Assembly (NCBI GenBank): GCA_014237145.1
Contig: JAAXOC010000100.1
Coordinates: 1-64,000, forward strand
Source: ANME-2 cluster archaeon
GTDB taxonomy: Archaea; Halobacteriota; Methanosarcinia; Methanosarcinales; Methanocomedenaceae
Direction of reading: 5' to 3'
DNA length: 64,000 nucleotides
The number at the start of each line of letters is the position of its first letter. Within the stretch, counting starts at the first letter, position 1. The notes beneath the pieces were generated by a model. The model was given only the letters and a program-made list of their open reading frames with translations, had not been told where the DNA came from and did not search any database. This document shows, one piece after another, positions 1 through 8,083 of this stretch. A program made the translations under genes and the position numbers.

Positions 1-149
1 ATATTTTACTTAGAATTTCAATTAAAATATTTATAAATAAATTTTTTAAAAATATACACCTTAACAATCTCATAAATCAAAAAATAACGAATATACTCTA
101 GAATGCCAGAGCCTCAAATGAATTGAAAAAAAAGAAAAGTGGCGGGTAA

Positions 150-710
150 TTAAAACCCACCAAGTCCGCCAAGTCCAATTGCTGCGATAGATGCAATTAT
201 TACAGCCATTAGCAATGCAATGATCACTCCAAAGATTACTAATGGTAATAGTACCGCAATAGCAGATTTTACAGTGGTCAGATTGTGAACATGTTTTCCG
301 CCTACGATATTAAGCCAGATACCATATAAACTGGCAATCCATCCGATTACGGGTATCCATGCGAAGACCTGGACTGCGCTTGAATATGATAATATCCTTA
401 CAGTACCTTCATATTCGCCTGTGCCACCAAATATCTTGAAGAATATGAACAATATTATTCCGCCGATGAACAGTCCGACAATGCCGCCAATCACAGCACC
501 GACCAGGATTGACACTGCCGAAATAGCATCGGCGCCACTTATAATAACAGCAATAATTCCTGAAAGCAATCCAACGATTGCGAAGTTAATAGCTGCAAAT
601 GTTAATGGTTCCTGATAGCCCCCTTCTCTCGGCATTTCCGAATAAAAACCTTCAGGGTCGGTAAGAACCTTCTTTAATGTATCTACATAATTATCCAATG
701 TATTATCCAT
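150..710 (-). CDS. Yip1-family multi-spanning membrane protein
   Basis: The 186-residue product has a short polar N terminus (about residues 1-35, with a GFYSEMPREGG-like entry segment typical of Yip1 domain proteins). About five hydrophobic helices follow, rich in Gly, Ile and Val, and the tail is Gly-rich (GLGGLGGF). The family is found in many archaea as small inner-membrane proteins of unknown function; the eukaryotic relatives act in vesicle traffic, which cannot be transferred here. The gene is alone, read leftward and divergent from ccmC. The intergenic region of about 230 bases holds a partial copy of a hairpin repeat. Family assignment is fairly sure; function is unknown. Confidence 0.75.
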   Translation of the reverse strand: MDNTLDNYVDTLKKVLTDPEGFYSEMPREGGYQEPLTFAAINFAIVGLLSGIIAVIISGADAISAVSILVGAVIGGIVGLFIGGIILFIFFKIFGGTGEYEGTVRILSYSSAVQVFAWIPVIGWIASLYGIWLNIVGGKHVHNLTTVKSAIAVLLPLVIFGVIIALLMAVIIASIAAIGLGGLGGF

Positions 711-788
711 CTTATATTTACCTCCGTTTGGTATAATAAGAGGTTTCCCCTCTTATAACAAGAATACAGTCTTTTACGGCTGTAACAA

Positions 789-840
789 GAAAATGCTCAT
801 ATCGTTCGCATTTACTTAAGTATACAAAGTTATACTCAAT
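789..840. repeat. Partial, diverged copy of a hairpin repeat
   Basis: The block starting GAAAATGCTC and ending TCGTTCGCATT resembles the first half of the two-hairpin element found at 42073-42136 and 44280-44342. The second hairpin (AGGAAAG...CTTTCCT) is not preserved; a looser AAGTATAC...GTTATACTT arrangement follows. It lies between the divergent Yip1 and ccmC genes, so it could be a decayed dispersed repeat or coincide with promoter sequence. Confidence 0.4.
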
Positions 841-943
841 ATACAATAAAAATTTATTTAGTGTCAAGGTATTTATACTTTGTGTACATTTATGTTGATT
901 TTTCATTTGGAATTGCTGCTCATTCCGAAATCATTTATTATAC

Positions 944-1765
944 ATGAAACATCTAATGACACTGCAAATATCGCTGAAGAAGGGCTTTAGCATGGTAAAA
1001 AATATGAAAAACACTGATCGCAAGAAATACCTCTATGCTGCCACTGTTATATTTATACTTGCAGCCATCCTTATTATTTTCTTATATGCACCTGTACCTA
1101 TAAACCCTGGCGAACGGGGTACATATACAGATACTGAAGGACAGGTTCTTTATGTATCCAATGATGCCCAATGGGCGAACTATGTATACAGTTTCTATAT
1201 CGCATATTTCCATATCGCAATAGCCCTTACCTCATACATGGCCTTTCTGCTGGTAATGATATTCAGCATCCTCTACCTGCGGGATGGGGAACAGAAATGG
1301 GACCTTAAAGCTGCAGCATCGGCTGAGGTTGGTGTCATCTTTGCAGGACTGACCCTCATCTCAGGTTCCATATGGGCCAAGGCGGCATGGGGACACTACT
1401 GGCCGCCCGGTGATATACGGCTCAATACCTCGCTGGTACTGTTCTTCATATATATTGCTTACCTCATGGTAAGGCAAGCTGTTGACATGCCAGAGAAAAG
1501 GGCTCGTCTTAGTGCGGTATTCGGCATTATAGGTTTTATCAGCGTCCCTATCAGTTTCATGAGCATCAGGATATGGTCTGCTACCAATCATCCGACTGTA
1601 CTGGGTCCGGGCGGCGGTGGAATTACAGGAAGTGCAATAATAATCCCTATGCTAATGAATATAGTCGCATTTTTCCTATTGTGTATTTCATTGATAATCT
1701 ACAAAACAGATAATGTGACTTTACAGGAAGAACTTATAGCAGCCAAACAAAAGAAAGGCGTTTGA
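944..1765 (+). CDS. ccmC: CcmC-type cytochrome c maturation / haem-handling membrane protein
   Basis: A membrane protein of about 257-273 residues with six predicted helices. Its centre carries the tryptophan-rich motif of the CcmC/CcsA haem-handling family (WAKAAWGHYWPPGDIRL), a variant of the usual WGTWWxWD signature. A later SIRIWSATNHP segment matches the position of the conserved His-containing loop of CcmC. CcmC presents haem to the chaperone CcmE on the outer face of the membrane. No ccmA, ccmB, ccmE or ccmF lies in the window, so the rest of the pathway must be elsewhere. The start may be the internal ATG at 992 rather than 944, since the helix begins some 12 residues after that Met. 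Confidence 0.8.
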   Translation: MKHLMTLQISLKKGFSMVKNMKNTDRKKYLYAATVIFILAAILIIFLYAPVPINPGERGTYTDTEGQVLYVSNDAQWANYVYSFYIAYFHIAIALTSYMAFLLVMIFSILYLRDGEQKWDLKAAASAEVGVIFAGLTLISGSIWAKAAWGHYWPPGDIRLNTSLVLFFIYIAYLMVRQAVDMPEKRARLSAVFGIIGFISVPISFMSIRIWSATNHPTVLGPGGGGITGSAIIIPMLMNIVAFFLLCISLIIYKTDNVTLQEELIAAKQKKGV

Positions 1766-1769
1766 TTCA

Positions 1770-1986
1770 CCCGGCACCAGGCTGTTGATCTTGTCGGACA
1801 TCCTCATCTCTATCCCCATCATCCGGTATAGCCAGAGCTTCAGGCCGAGGGAGGGGGATATCCTGGCCAGGCGCATAAGGATATTATTGTAGGTCACTCT
1901 TGCAGGGGATACTACATGCTTCCAGTACCACAGCGAATTGTATTTTCCATGTGACGGGAACCGTTCCAGTTTTCGCTGTGCTGTAA
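1770..1986 (-). pseudogene. Remnant of a hexapeptide-repeat acyltransferase (N-terminal part)
   Basis: Read leftward, an open frame of about 72 codons with no good start codon gives RKLERFPSHGKYNSLWYWKH followed by a VSPARVTYNNILMRLARI-type segment. From memory this resembles the N-terminal region of methanogen maltose/LPS O-acetyltransferase-like proteins. It then runs out before any hexapeptide repeat and enters the 3' end of ccmC. It begins right behind the aTrm56 stop codon. The homology is recalled, not searched, so the name is tentative; that it is a truncated coding remnant is more secure. Confidence 0.4.
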
Positions 1987-1988
1987 CC

Positions 1989-2519
1989 CTATACCTCCTT
2001 TACTATTTTTCCCCGCCCGGATGGGACGATCTTCAGTGTACCTCCCTGGAATGCCTGTGTCAAAGGGTCCGTGCCCCGAATCGCATGAAGCCTGTCAAGG
2101 AACACTGCCAGGGATGCGATCTCTGAATGGGGCTGGTTTCCAACTGCCACGTTCCAGTCAGCCACCTGGTAGATATCAGGAGGGACCTTTTCAGCACCTA
2201 CAACCACCATTACAGACTTTGTGCCTGATATCTCATCCAGTACACCGGGCAGGTTCTGGCCGTACATGGTCAGGTGCACCACCTTACCGCCTGAGTCCTG
2301 CCACTGTCGTACCTCCTGTTTCCACGAATCCACTGACCTGGCAAAGAAATCGCCGCCCCAACGCCCGGTCACTTCGTTTATGCTGTTAATAACACCACGG
2401 TCATCCGAAGCAAGCAGCATTCCCGACGCACCCAGAGCCCGGGCTGTCAGCCCGACATGTGTGGTGACCCGCTGGTCCCGCTCGGGCCGGTGGCCGAGCC
2501 TCAGCACTACAATATTCAT
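1989..2519 (-). CDS. tRNA (cytidine(56)-2'-O)-methyltransferase, aTrm56
   Basis: A SPOUT-class methyltransferase of 176 residues when started at the Met of MNIVVLRLGHRPERDQR, which matches the family's usual length and N terminus. The longer frame begins inside the upstream nuclease gene and is less likely. Family hallmarks are RLGHRPERDQRVTTHV at the start, the AEKVPPDIY region and the NQPHSE segment near residue 130. The enzyme methylates the 2'-hydroxyl of C56 in the T-loop of archaeal tRNAs using S-adenosylmethionine. It sits 19 bases behind the beta-CASP nuclease gene on the same strand, so the two are probably co-transcribed. Confidence 0.9.
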   Translation of the reverse strand: MNIVVLRLGHRPERDQRVTTHVGLTARALGASGMLLASDDRGVINSINEVTGRWGGDFFARSVDSWKQEVRQWQDSGGKVVHLTMYGQNLPGVLDEISGTKSVMVVVGAEKVPPDIYQVADWNVAVGNQPHSEIASLAVFLDRLHAIRGTDPLTQAFQGGTLKIVPSGRGKIVKEV

Positions 2520-2538
2520 GTTTTCAATAAAGGCCTGA

Positions 2539-3774
2539 TTAAATATAAATCTGGTCACCGTTGACAGGTGATACCGCATTCACTTCCAGGTTCTGGCTTA
2601 TCCATGATGCAAAACCCTGGGTATTGTCGCCGTGCATGCAAACCACAAGCTGGCAGCCGCCATTCACCTGCTGCGTGACCAGTTCCTTGAGGCTGCTGTC
2701 ACCACTGTGTGCTGAGAAATCATAGAGTTCGATCTGTGCGCTGATCCGGACGGACCTGCCCCTGTCCTCGTAGTATCCCCGTTTAAGTGCCATTCTTCCG
2801 TTGGTGCCTTCTACCTGGTACCCGGTCAGTAATATCTTTGACCTTGGGTCGTCATGGATGTGCTTCAGGTAGTACAATACAGGACCCCCGTTCAACATAC
2901 CTGCGGTGGTCACTATGACACAGGGTTCATCCATTAATCGTGACCGTTCCCTTGGATCCACTCTAAAAGCGTCCTTGAAAGCTTTATCAAGACGGCCCGG
3001 GTCCTTTAGGTATGAAGGATGTTTTTTGAGGAGCTTGTAGACATCCACTCCCATGCCGTCCACATAGGGCCGTATACCGTATTTTTCAAGTATCATGACC
3101 ACTTCCTGGGTGCGCCCGATAGCAAAGGCAGGTATTATTGCCCATCCTCCGCCTTCCACAGTCTGTTTTATTGAATCTATAAAATCCCGCTCAAGCTTCG
3201 ACCTTACTGTGTGTTCAGTACCGAAGTAGGTACTTTCCACTATTGCTATATCTGCAACTGGCAGGTTTTCGGCCGGACCAAGCAGGTTGGTGTCCCTGGT
3301 GTCTATATCACCTGTATACAGCAGGCTGCCGCTCTTGTTCTCAAGATATACGCTTGACGAACCCGGGATGTGTCCGGCGTCATACAGCATGCCTTCATAG
3401 CCTGAGGCATCAAATCCGGTGCCGTAATCTATTGAATAGGTATGCAGTTCAAAATCCCTGACATCTTCGATAATAAATGGTAGCACCTGGCCCTTTGCTC
3501 TTGCGATCTTCATGGTGTCCCTGGCCAGTAGTGATGACAGGTCTTTGGTTACTGGTGTCATGAATATGTTAGGTTTTATGTCCATTAGGTTGGGCACCAC
3601 ACCACAGTGGTCCAGGTGACCATGGGATACGATGACAGAATCCGGGCGCACACCACCGACCGGGTATAAGGGGGGTTCGGCAGGTTTCATGCCGTAGTCC
3701 AGCAGGACGTTATCGTCAAGTAGTATTGCAGAGCGGCCTACTTCACCGCAGCCGCCAAGGAATCGTAGGTTTAT
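2539..3774 (-). CDS. Beta-CASP metallo-beta-lactamase-fold ribonuclease, probable AUA start
   Basis: A metallo-beta-lactamase plus beta-CASP protein: HGHLDHCG metal motif, GHIPGSS, TGDID, then STYFG and AFAIGRTQE of the beta-CASP domain, and DFSAHSGD near the C terminus. Such archaeal proteins act as RNA 5'-exonucleases or 3'-end processing endonucleases. The first ATG (3690) would remove the conserved opening strand. In frame upstream, the sequence reads LRFLGGCGEVGRSAILLDD, a clear family N terminus, but there is no ATG, GTG or TTG before the stop at 3805-3807. An AGAGGCGAT Shine-Dalgarno-like motif sits six bases before an ATA codon at 3774, so translation probably starts at AUA. Confidence 0.8.
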   Translation of the reverse strand: MNLRFLGGCGEVGRSAILLDDNVLLDYGMKPAEPPLYPVGGVRPDSVIVSHGHLDHCGVVPNLMDIKPNIFMTPVTKDLSSLLARDTMKIARAKGQVLPFIIEDVRDFELHTYSIDYGTGFDASGYEGMLYDAGHIPGSSSVYLENKSGSLLYTGDIDTRDTNLLGPAENLPVADIAIVESTYFGTEHTVRSKLERDFIDSIKQTVEGGGWAIIPAFAIGRTQEVVMILEKYGIRPYVDGMGVDVYKLLKKHPSYLKDPGRLDKAFKDAFRVDPRERSRLMDEPCVIVTTAGMLNGGPVLYYLKHIHDDPRSKILLTGYQVEGTNGRMALKRGYYEDRGRSVRISAQIELYDFSAHSGDSSLKELVTQQVNGGCQLVVCMHGDNTQGFASWISQNLEVNAVSPVNGDQIYI

Positions 3775-3890
3775 GTGTATCGCCTCTGTGATGTATGGTT
3801 TTGATTATGTAATAGTTAATTTATGTATAGGAAATTATAAACGCATTTCGATATCGATACAGGTAATTTCCTGAGTTTCAATCAAATTTT

Positions 3891-3936
3891 TTGACAGGAT
3901 TTACAGGATATACAGGATTGGATCGTATCCTGTCAA
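3891..3936. repeat. Intergenic inverted repeat with internal ACAGGAT iterations
   Basis: TTGACAGGAT at 3891-3900 pairs perfectly with ATCCTGTCAA at 3927-3936. Between the arms, TTACAGGAT and ATACAGGAT repeat the same core in direct orientation. It lies in the gene-poor 3808-4054 stretch, where I see no coding frame. It could be a terminator-like hairpin or a decayed dispersed element. Confidence 0.6.
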
Positions 3937-4054
3937 TCTTGTTTAATTTTACACGCTCTCGGATAAATGATCATTAAACACGATTCAAAGCAACAAACCG
4001 TTTTATTTAAGCATACAAAAAAAACACCAGACAATTGATGTTTGCAGGAACTCA

Positions 4055-4819
4055 TCAAAATAGTAACCCAATATCCACAAAACCAAAAAGGTACAACAAA
4101 GCGATCAGTATTGGTTGATGGATCAGGTATATCAGTAATGATCTTCTCCCAAGCATGCAGAACAATCGTATCGGTAAAAACCCGGTGTGGTTTTTGATGT
4201 CAAATTTTCTCGTGTGATCAGGGTACAATGAATTGCCGGCAAATATGCCGATCAGGATTATGCCAAACCAAGGGAGGATCGGGAAATAGTCGAAAGTGTA
4301 GAATCCGTATGGCTTAAACCCAAGCCATAGCAACCAGGGGAAATTAAAAGCAAGGTCGCTTAAATACAGACCTGAAAATATGATGCCCGCACCTATCAGC
4401 AGGTTGTATGTGCGTAGTCCTAAAAATGGATATGCCAGTATGATCGAAAGGCCGATGAAATGAAGTATTCCGAATACAACAACGCCATCTTTCAAAAATA
4501 GCCACGTGATGAGGGTGATGATAAGACCCCATGAAAATATCCGGGCTCCTCTTTTTATGTATTTTTGATATATCTCCTGTTTCGAGATATTCTTTCCTGC
4601 TACTCTTGAGTGACTTAGGGTCAGGGATATTCCAACAACAAAAATGAACATAATGGCAGATGTACGCCCTACAAAGGACCATAGTCCTGAATGGAGATTA
4701 AAATTGTAGTTACCAAAGTAATTGAAGTCATATAGTGCATGAAAAATAATCATCAGGAGTATCGCAATTCCGCGAAGGAAGTCAATTTCCCAGAATCTTT
4801 TGTCTGCAAACTTATCCAT
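4055..4819 (-). CDS. DUF1624 / heparan-alpha-glucosaminide acetyltransferase-like membrane protein
   Basis: The product is about 254 residues with seven or more membrane helices. It opens with RFWEIDFLRGIAILLMIIFH, the signature of the DUF1624 (HGSNAT catalytic) family, and also has the conserved FDYFPILPWFG and GRRSLLIYLIHQP segments. Lysosomal members transfer acetyl groups across the membrane to sugars; prokaryotic members are assumed to modify sugars but are largely uncharacterised. A TGAGGTAAAT motif precedes both a GTG (4822) and an ATG (4819), and I chose the ATG. The gene is monocistronic, with repeat-bearing spacers on both sides. Confidence 0.85.
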   Translation of the reverse strand: MDKFADKRFWEIDFLRGIAILLMIIFHALYDFNYFGNYNFNLHSGLWSFVGRTSAIMFIFVVGISLTLSHSRVAGKNISKQEIYQKYIKRGARIFSWGLIITLITWLFLKDGVVVFGILHFIGLSIILAYPFLGLRTYNLLIGAGIIFSGLYLSDLAFNFPWLLWLGFKPYGFYTFDYFPILPWFGIILIGIFAGNSLYPDHTRKFDIKNHTGFLPIRLFCMLGRRSLLIYLIHQPILIALLYLFGFVDIGLLF

Positions 4820-4886
4820 CACATTTACCTCAATCTATGTTGCTTTAAGCCGAGACCGTCACATTACATGTTGGTATTATCAAACT

Positions 4887-4960
4887 AACCGCAGACGAAC
4901 GCAGATAAACGCGGATACGCTACCTGAAAATCTGTGTTCATCTGTGTTTATCTGTGGTTT
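4887..4960. repeat. Intergenic inverted repeat (ACAGAT family)
   Basis: AACCGCAGACGAACGCAGAT on the left is an imperfect inverted match to ATCTGTGTTTATCTGTGGTT on the right, with further GCAGATAAACGCGGAT and ATCTGTGTTCATCTGTG iterations inside. A related element lies at 32160-32221. It sits in the 4820-5192 gap upstream of DUF1624; apart from this element I see nothing coding in that gap. Confidence 0.7.
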
Positions 4961-5192
4961 AATTAAATTCACCAACACGAATTGTAACGGTCTCTTTAAG
5001 CCACACAAGATATATAGGTGGTACGAAACAAAAAAAATGATAATGGGTTGAATGTTCCATACACACAATTTCGATAGACCACGATTTTCCCAGAGAATGC
5101 GAGTGATCAGATTAAATTGTTACTAAAATATTGTAGAATGGAATTATATTGCGAAGGCAGTGGCACCAGAAGAATTAATGGAGGTGTAATCC

Positions 5193-5342
5193 ATGTGGAA
5201 AGACCCAATTGTCCAAGATGTCCGCAAAGCATGTGAAGAGCTTGCAAAACATGCAAATTATGACCTGCATATCTTCTTTGAAAACCTGCGAAATAATGAA
5301 AAGAAACGAAATTATAAAGTGATTTCGAGAATAAAGCAATAA
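5193..5342 (+). CDS. Small antitoxin-like protein (orphan)
   Basis: A 49-residue frame starting MWKDPIVQDVRKACEELAKH. A perfect GGAGGTG Shine-Dalgarno motif sits at 5180-5186, six bases before the ATG, which strongly supports translation. The WKDPIV..VRK..EE opening and the highly charged tail recall short proteins often encoded just upstream of PIN or RelE-type toxins, presumed antitoxins. No toxin gene follows; the next 228 bases have no convincing coding frame. It may be an orphan left by deletion of its partner. Too short for a firm family call. Confidence 0.6.
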   Translation: MWKDPIVQDVRKACEELAKHANYDLHIFFENLRNNEKKRNYKVISRIKQ

Positions 5343-5570
5343 TAGACATTTAAGGATATCATACATCAATAACAGTGTATTATCATTAAATATTCGCAAA
5401 ATGTTAACCAAATCCCACCCCACTTATGCTTGCAGTTCATCGCATTGCCCGATCTCCATCCTATGGATGCCTCAGACTTGTATGATGCAAATAATAAAAA
5501 TCAGTAAAAAACAACAGTTCACAATCCCAGACCAATTCCAGAAAAAATCGAACATCATAGAGGCAGTGAA

Positions 5571-5723
5571 ATGTTAATTGAAACGCAGGATAACGAACTT
5601 ATTATACATCCTCTTGTATCGGACCCCATAAAAGAAGGATTTGGCTTATTTGGAAAAGAAACACTGGACAGTCGTGAACTAAAAATGTTTGCACAAACAT
5701 CTCGTGTAATATCCAAAGTTTGA
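5571..5723 (+). CDS. Small protein of unknown function, copy 1
   Basis: A 50-residue frame (MLIETQDNELIIHPLVSDPI at the start) preceded by GAGGCAGTGAA. It is a near duplicate of the 54-residue frame at 7889-8053; the DNA match extends from about 5513 through the stop and into the MarR 3' tail that follows. I do not recognise the family. The conservation of reading frame and start context in both copies argues for a real protein. This copy ends at a TGA four codons earlier than its partner and has changes such as KEGFGLFG for KEVSALFE. Confidence 0.5.
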   Translation: MLIETQDNELIIHPLVSDPIKEGFGLFGKETLDSRELKMFAQTSRVISKV

Positions 5724-5764
5724 TACCGATTTTGATCGTGTTGAATATTTCACAAGGTCAGGAA

Positions 5765-5870
5765 TTTAATCCCTCAACCTCTCCCGCCCCACAAACACCT
5801 TTTCAATCACCCCATCAAGCCCCCTGGCCTTCTTTACATCACTTTTCCAAGCGGATTCCATTAACTTGTG
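5765..5870 (-). pseudogene. Duplicated 3' end of the MarR-like gene, copy 1
   Basis: Read leftward this encodes WKSDVKKARGLDGVIEKVF and ends RERLRD before a TAA. It corresponds to the last 35 or so codons of the intact regulator at 8084-8671, with substitutions. There is no upstream coding sequence for the rest of the protein. It is fused on its left to the copy 1 small ORF, exactly as the intact gene is preceded by copy 2 of that ORF, so 5513-5870 and 7829-8190 form one long direct repeat. Confidence 0.75.
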
Positions 5871-5922
5871 CATCCTTCAAAGCTAAAAATGGGTATAGAA
5901 AAATATTCGAACTGAACCTAAA

Positions 5923-6294
5923 TCAACAAGTAACAGCAATTCCTTGTGTGCTAGATGGAAGATTCATGGTATTTAATGTAAGTGCGTTCAAATTTGTATC
6001 AATTAATTTGTTTCTTTTATAATATTCCATCTTCATTCGTACATCTATGTTTTCTTTGCTAATTATTATAGTCGCATCAAAATTTTTAATGTTAAGGAGG
6101 TCAGCTTTTGAAATGTTGAATTTTTCAGATGCATCTAGAATTTCAATGCCTGTTAAATAATCTTCTTCATTAAAATCAAGAATAACACCTTCTAATTCAA
6201 CGGAAGACTTGTACTTTTTGTCTTCTCCATAAAAGAAAATACTATCATTTTGGAGATCGTAATCGTATTTGCTTAATTTTGACTTTCTTACCAT
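5923..6294 (-). CDS. DUF2283-family protein, probable antitoxin partner
   Basis: A 123-residue protein whose first 70 residues match the DUF2283 pattern: a YDYDLQNDSIFF strand, an acidic VELEGVILDFNEEDYLTGIE segment and ILDAS. DUF2283 proteins commonly pair with DUF4258 or RelE-like small toxins. The gene follows 6297-6608 by two bases on the same strand, as expected for a toxin-antitoxin operon. The C-terminal 50 residues are extra and of unknown role. AT content is visibly higher than in neighbouring housekeeping genes. Function as antitoxin is inferred from family and context. Confidence 0.65.
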   Translation of the reverse strand: MVRKSKLSKYDYDLQNDSIFFYGEDKKYKSSVELEGVILDFNEEDYLTGIEILDASEKFNISKADLLNIKNFDATIIISKENIDVRMKMEYYKRNKLIDTNLNALTLNTMNLPSSTQGIAVTC

Positions 6295-6296
6295 CT

Positions 6297-6608
6297 TTAA
6301 CGTCTCCTTTTCTTAGAGTACTCTTTATAGCATGTCACCAAATTAATAGTAAATGGTTTTGGAGTTATTACATTTAAAACAATTATTAGATCGTAATTTT
6401 TGTCTAACTCATAACATAATCTAAATTTTGTGTCATCTTGCTTTGAGATGCAAACTGGCTTTTCATTGATAATTGTTTCATCTATACTGTTTAATTTTAA
6501 CTGTATATTATCTTTACGTTGATCAACTCTTTTCTCAAAGTGGATCGTTTTATGTAGATTAGTTTTATCAATTTGTGATAGACAAACTAAAACATCATCT
6601 ATATCCAA
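6297..6608 (-). CDS. DUF4258-like small protein, probable toxin of a TA pair
   Basis: A 103-residue basic protein. The centre carries HFEKRVDQRK, resembling the H..KR...R signature of DUF4258, then INEKPVCISKQDD and a beta-rich DLIIVLNVITPKPF segment. It ends in a basic KEYSKKRRR tail. It is encoded two bases upstream of a DUF2283 gene, the usual partner of this family. Known or presumed members act as RNase-fold toxins; activity here is inferred. AT-rich composition and position between two copies of the MarR 3' end suggest acquisition. Confidence 0.55.
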   Translation of the reverse strand: MDIDDVLVCLSQIDKTNLHKTIHFEKRVDQRKDNIQLKLNSIDETIINEKPVCISKQDDTKFRLCYELDKNYDLIIVLNVITPKPFTINLVTCYKEYSKKRRR

Positions 6609-6710
6609 AATATAGCCACCTTGTTATTAATTGACTGAGTTCAATCTGTTTATAGTATTTAAGATTAATTAAAATATTATGCATAATGCACCTTTCATGA
6701 GGTGGGGAAT

Positions 6711-6835
6711 TTAACCCCTCAACCTCTCCCGCTCCCCGAACACCTTTTCAATCCCCCCATTAAGCCCCCGGGCCTTCTTTACATCACTTTTCCAACCGGA
6801 TTCCATTATCTTGCGAAGTTCCCGATGGTACGGAC
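6711..6835 (-). pseudogene. Duplicated 3' end of the MarR-like gene, copy 2
   Basis: Read leftward: YHRELRKIMESGWKSDVKK, then ARGLNGGIEKVFGERERLRG and a TAA, matching the last 41 codons of the regulator at 8084-8671. Similarity to the intact locus starts only five or so bases beyond the stop codon (GGAATTTAACCCC) and ends near GGTACGGA. Between 6836 and 7046 I see no recognisable gene or RNA. Confidence 0.75.
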
Positions 6836-7046
6836 GGCCATCATCTCTGGGCTCCAAGCTGTTACCATGGCTCTGTGGGTGCTGGCTGGGATGTGTTTGA
6901 GAAGTATGTCTCAGCACACAATACATATGAGCATAATAGGAGGTAAATACAGAAAAATCGCTATTTACAGGTCCGGAACATTTGTCAGGGGTATACTGGT
7001 GACGCGTCCTTGGATGGATATCTTAACATTGTGCTCCTCAGTCTGA

Positions 7047-7406
7047 TTAGCTCCCCCCACCAGTCCGCCACACACTTTGCATCACATCCCGCATCACAAC
7101 CAGCGAATCACGCCACTCCTCTGCCGTAAATAAAGCCATTGCTTGCATGACGCGCTCGTGAATCTTGTATCGATTCGGCTGTTTGAGGCGCACAATCAGA
7201 ATGCCGTGGTGGAGTTCCTCACGATGATGCGTAAACCCCTTGTCTGTTGTGATCAACAATCGCCCTTCTTGCTGAGCTATCTCCCAGAGAGCATCATCGG
7301 TCATACCCATCTGCGCTGTGCCGCGAATGTCTCGCACGTCGTGCCCCATTTCACGCAGCACCCGAACGGTCATCAATGGTATGTTTTCGTCCACGAAAAT
7401 CTTCAT
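7047..7406 (-). CDS. DUF5615 PIN-like toxin
   Basis: A 119-residue protein of the DUF5615/Mut7-C PIN-like group: MKIFVDENIP start with acidic metal ligands, HDVRDIRG, then DDALWEIAQQEGRLLITTDK containing further acidic residues. PIN-fold proteins are Mg-dependent ribonucleases. The ATG overlaps the end of the DUF433 gene by four bases, the typical coupled antitoxin-toxin arrangement. The pair lies between MarR 3' end copy 2 and the intact MarR-like gene. Confidence 0.8.
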   Translation of the reverse strand: MKIFVDENIPLMTVRVLREMGHDVRDIRGTAQMGMTDDALWEIAQQEGRLLITTDKGFTHHREELHHGILIVRLKQPNRYKIHERVMQAMALFTAEEWRDSLVVMRDVMQSVWRTGGGS

Positions 7407-7639
7407 ACTGCACTCGCCAACGCCTCAATGGGAGTAACTTGCTCTTCAGCCAGTGACGCTGCGTAGTCAAGACAAGTAAAAATATCCTTCCGTTCGAGTG
7501 AAGGATATTCTTCCAGGAGTTCCTCAATTGTGTCTCCATTGGCCAGCATGTGTATGATCTGGTGGACAGGAATACGGGTCCCTTTGATGCAAGCCTGCCC
7601 GTGGCAAATCTTTGGATTGATTGAAATACGGGGATACAT
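7403..7639 (-). CDS. DUF433 antitoxin
   Basis: A 78-residue protein started at MYPRISINPKICHGQACIKG. The ICHGQACIKGTRIPVHQI motif and the following YPSLERKDIFTCLDYAA helix are the DUF433 signature, a winged-helix antitoxin partner of DUF5615 toxins. A longer in-frame start at 7714 would add an unconserved extension. The gene is translationally coupled to the toxin (four-base overlap). It is likely autoregulatory, as in related TA operons, though no operator is evident. Confidence 0.8.
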   Translation of the reverse strand: MYPRISINPKICHGQACIKGTRIPVHQIIHMLANGDTIEELLEEYPSLERKDIFTCLDYAASLAEEQVTPIEALASAV

Positions 7640-7668
7640 AACATCACCTAATAAACTTTGACAACAAC

Positions 7669-7875
7669 ATGAAGATAATTGCAGATAACGGTTTTGGTGT
7701 ATACGAAGTTCCACCGAAGCTTATGGCTGAACTCCGATCATCGTTTACCTCTCTTCATTATTCTTCTGTAATCAACTTGCATCTGATGTCAATGGCGTGC
7801 CTTGAAGCATTAAAAGAAAAAGACAAAAAAACAGTTCACAATCCCAAGCCAATTGCAGAAAGAATCCAACATTAA
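7669..7875 (+). CDS. Uncertain short ORF upstream of the MLIETQ protein
   Basis: A 68-codon frame (MKIIADNGFGVYEVPPKLMA...) diverging from the DUF433 gene by 29 bases. No Shine-Dalgarno motif is visible and I do not recognise the product. Its last 16 codons lie in the direct repeat shared with 5513-5870, where the equivalent frame is not maintained. It may be a remnant of a longer gene or non-coding. Confidence 0.25.
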   Translation: MKIIADNGFGVYEVPPKLMAELRSSFTSLHYSSVINLHLMSMACLEALKEKDKKTVHNPKPIAERIQH

Positions 7876-7888
7876 AGAGGGCAGTGAA

Positions 7889-8053
7889 ATGTTAATTGAA
7901 ACACAAAATAACGAACTTATCATACATCCTTTTGTATCGGACCCCATAAAAGAAGTATCCGCCTTATTCGAAAAAGAAACACTGGACAGCCGTGAACTAA
8001 AAATGTTTGCAGAAACATCTCGTGTAATATCCAAAGTTCAACACCAATTTTAA
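7889..8053 (+). CDS. Small protein of unknown function, copy 2
   Basis: A 54-residue frame (MLIETQNNELIIHPFVSDPI..., ending KVQHQF) with AGAGGGCAGTGAA before the ATG. An upstream in-frame ATG at 7853 is less likely because the copy at 5571-5723 conserves only from this Met. It converges with the MarR-like gene, leaving 30 bases between the stops. Acidic N terminus, basic C terminus, no membrane segment. Function unknown; location inside a TA-rich patch is the only hint. Confidence 0.5.
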   Translation: MLIETQNNELIIHPFVSDPIKEVSALFEKETLDSRELKMFAETSRVISKVQHQF

Positions 8054-8083
8054 TCGTATTGAATATACCACAAACTCAGGAAT

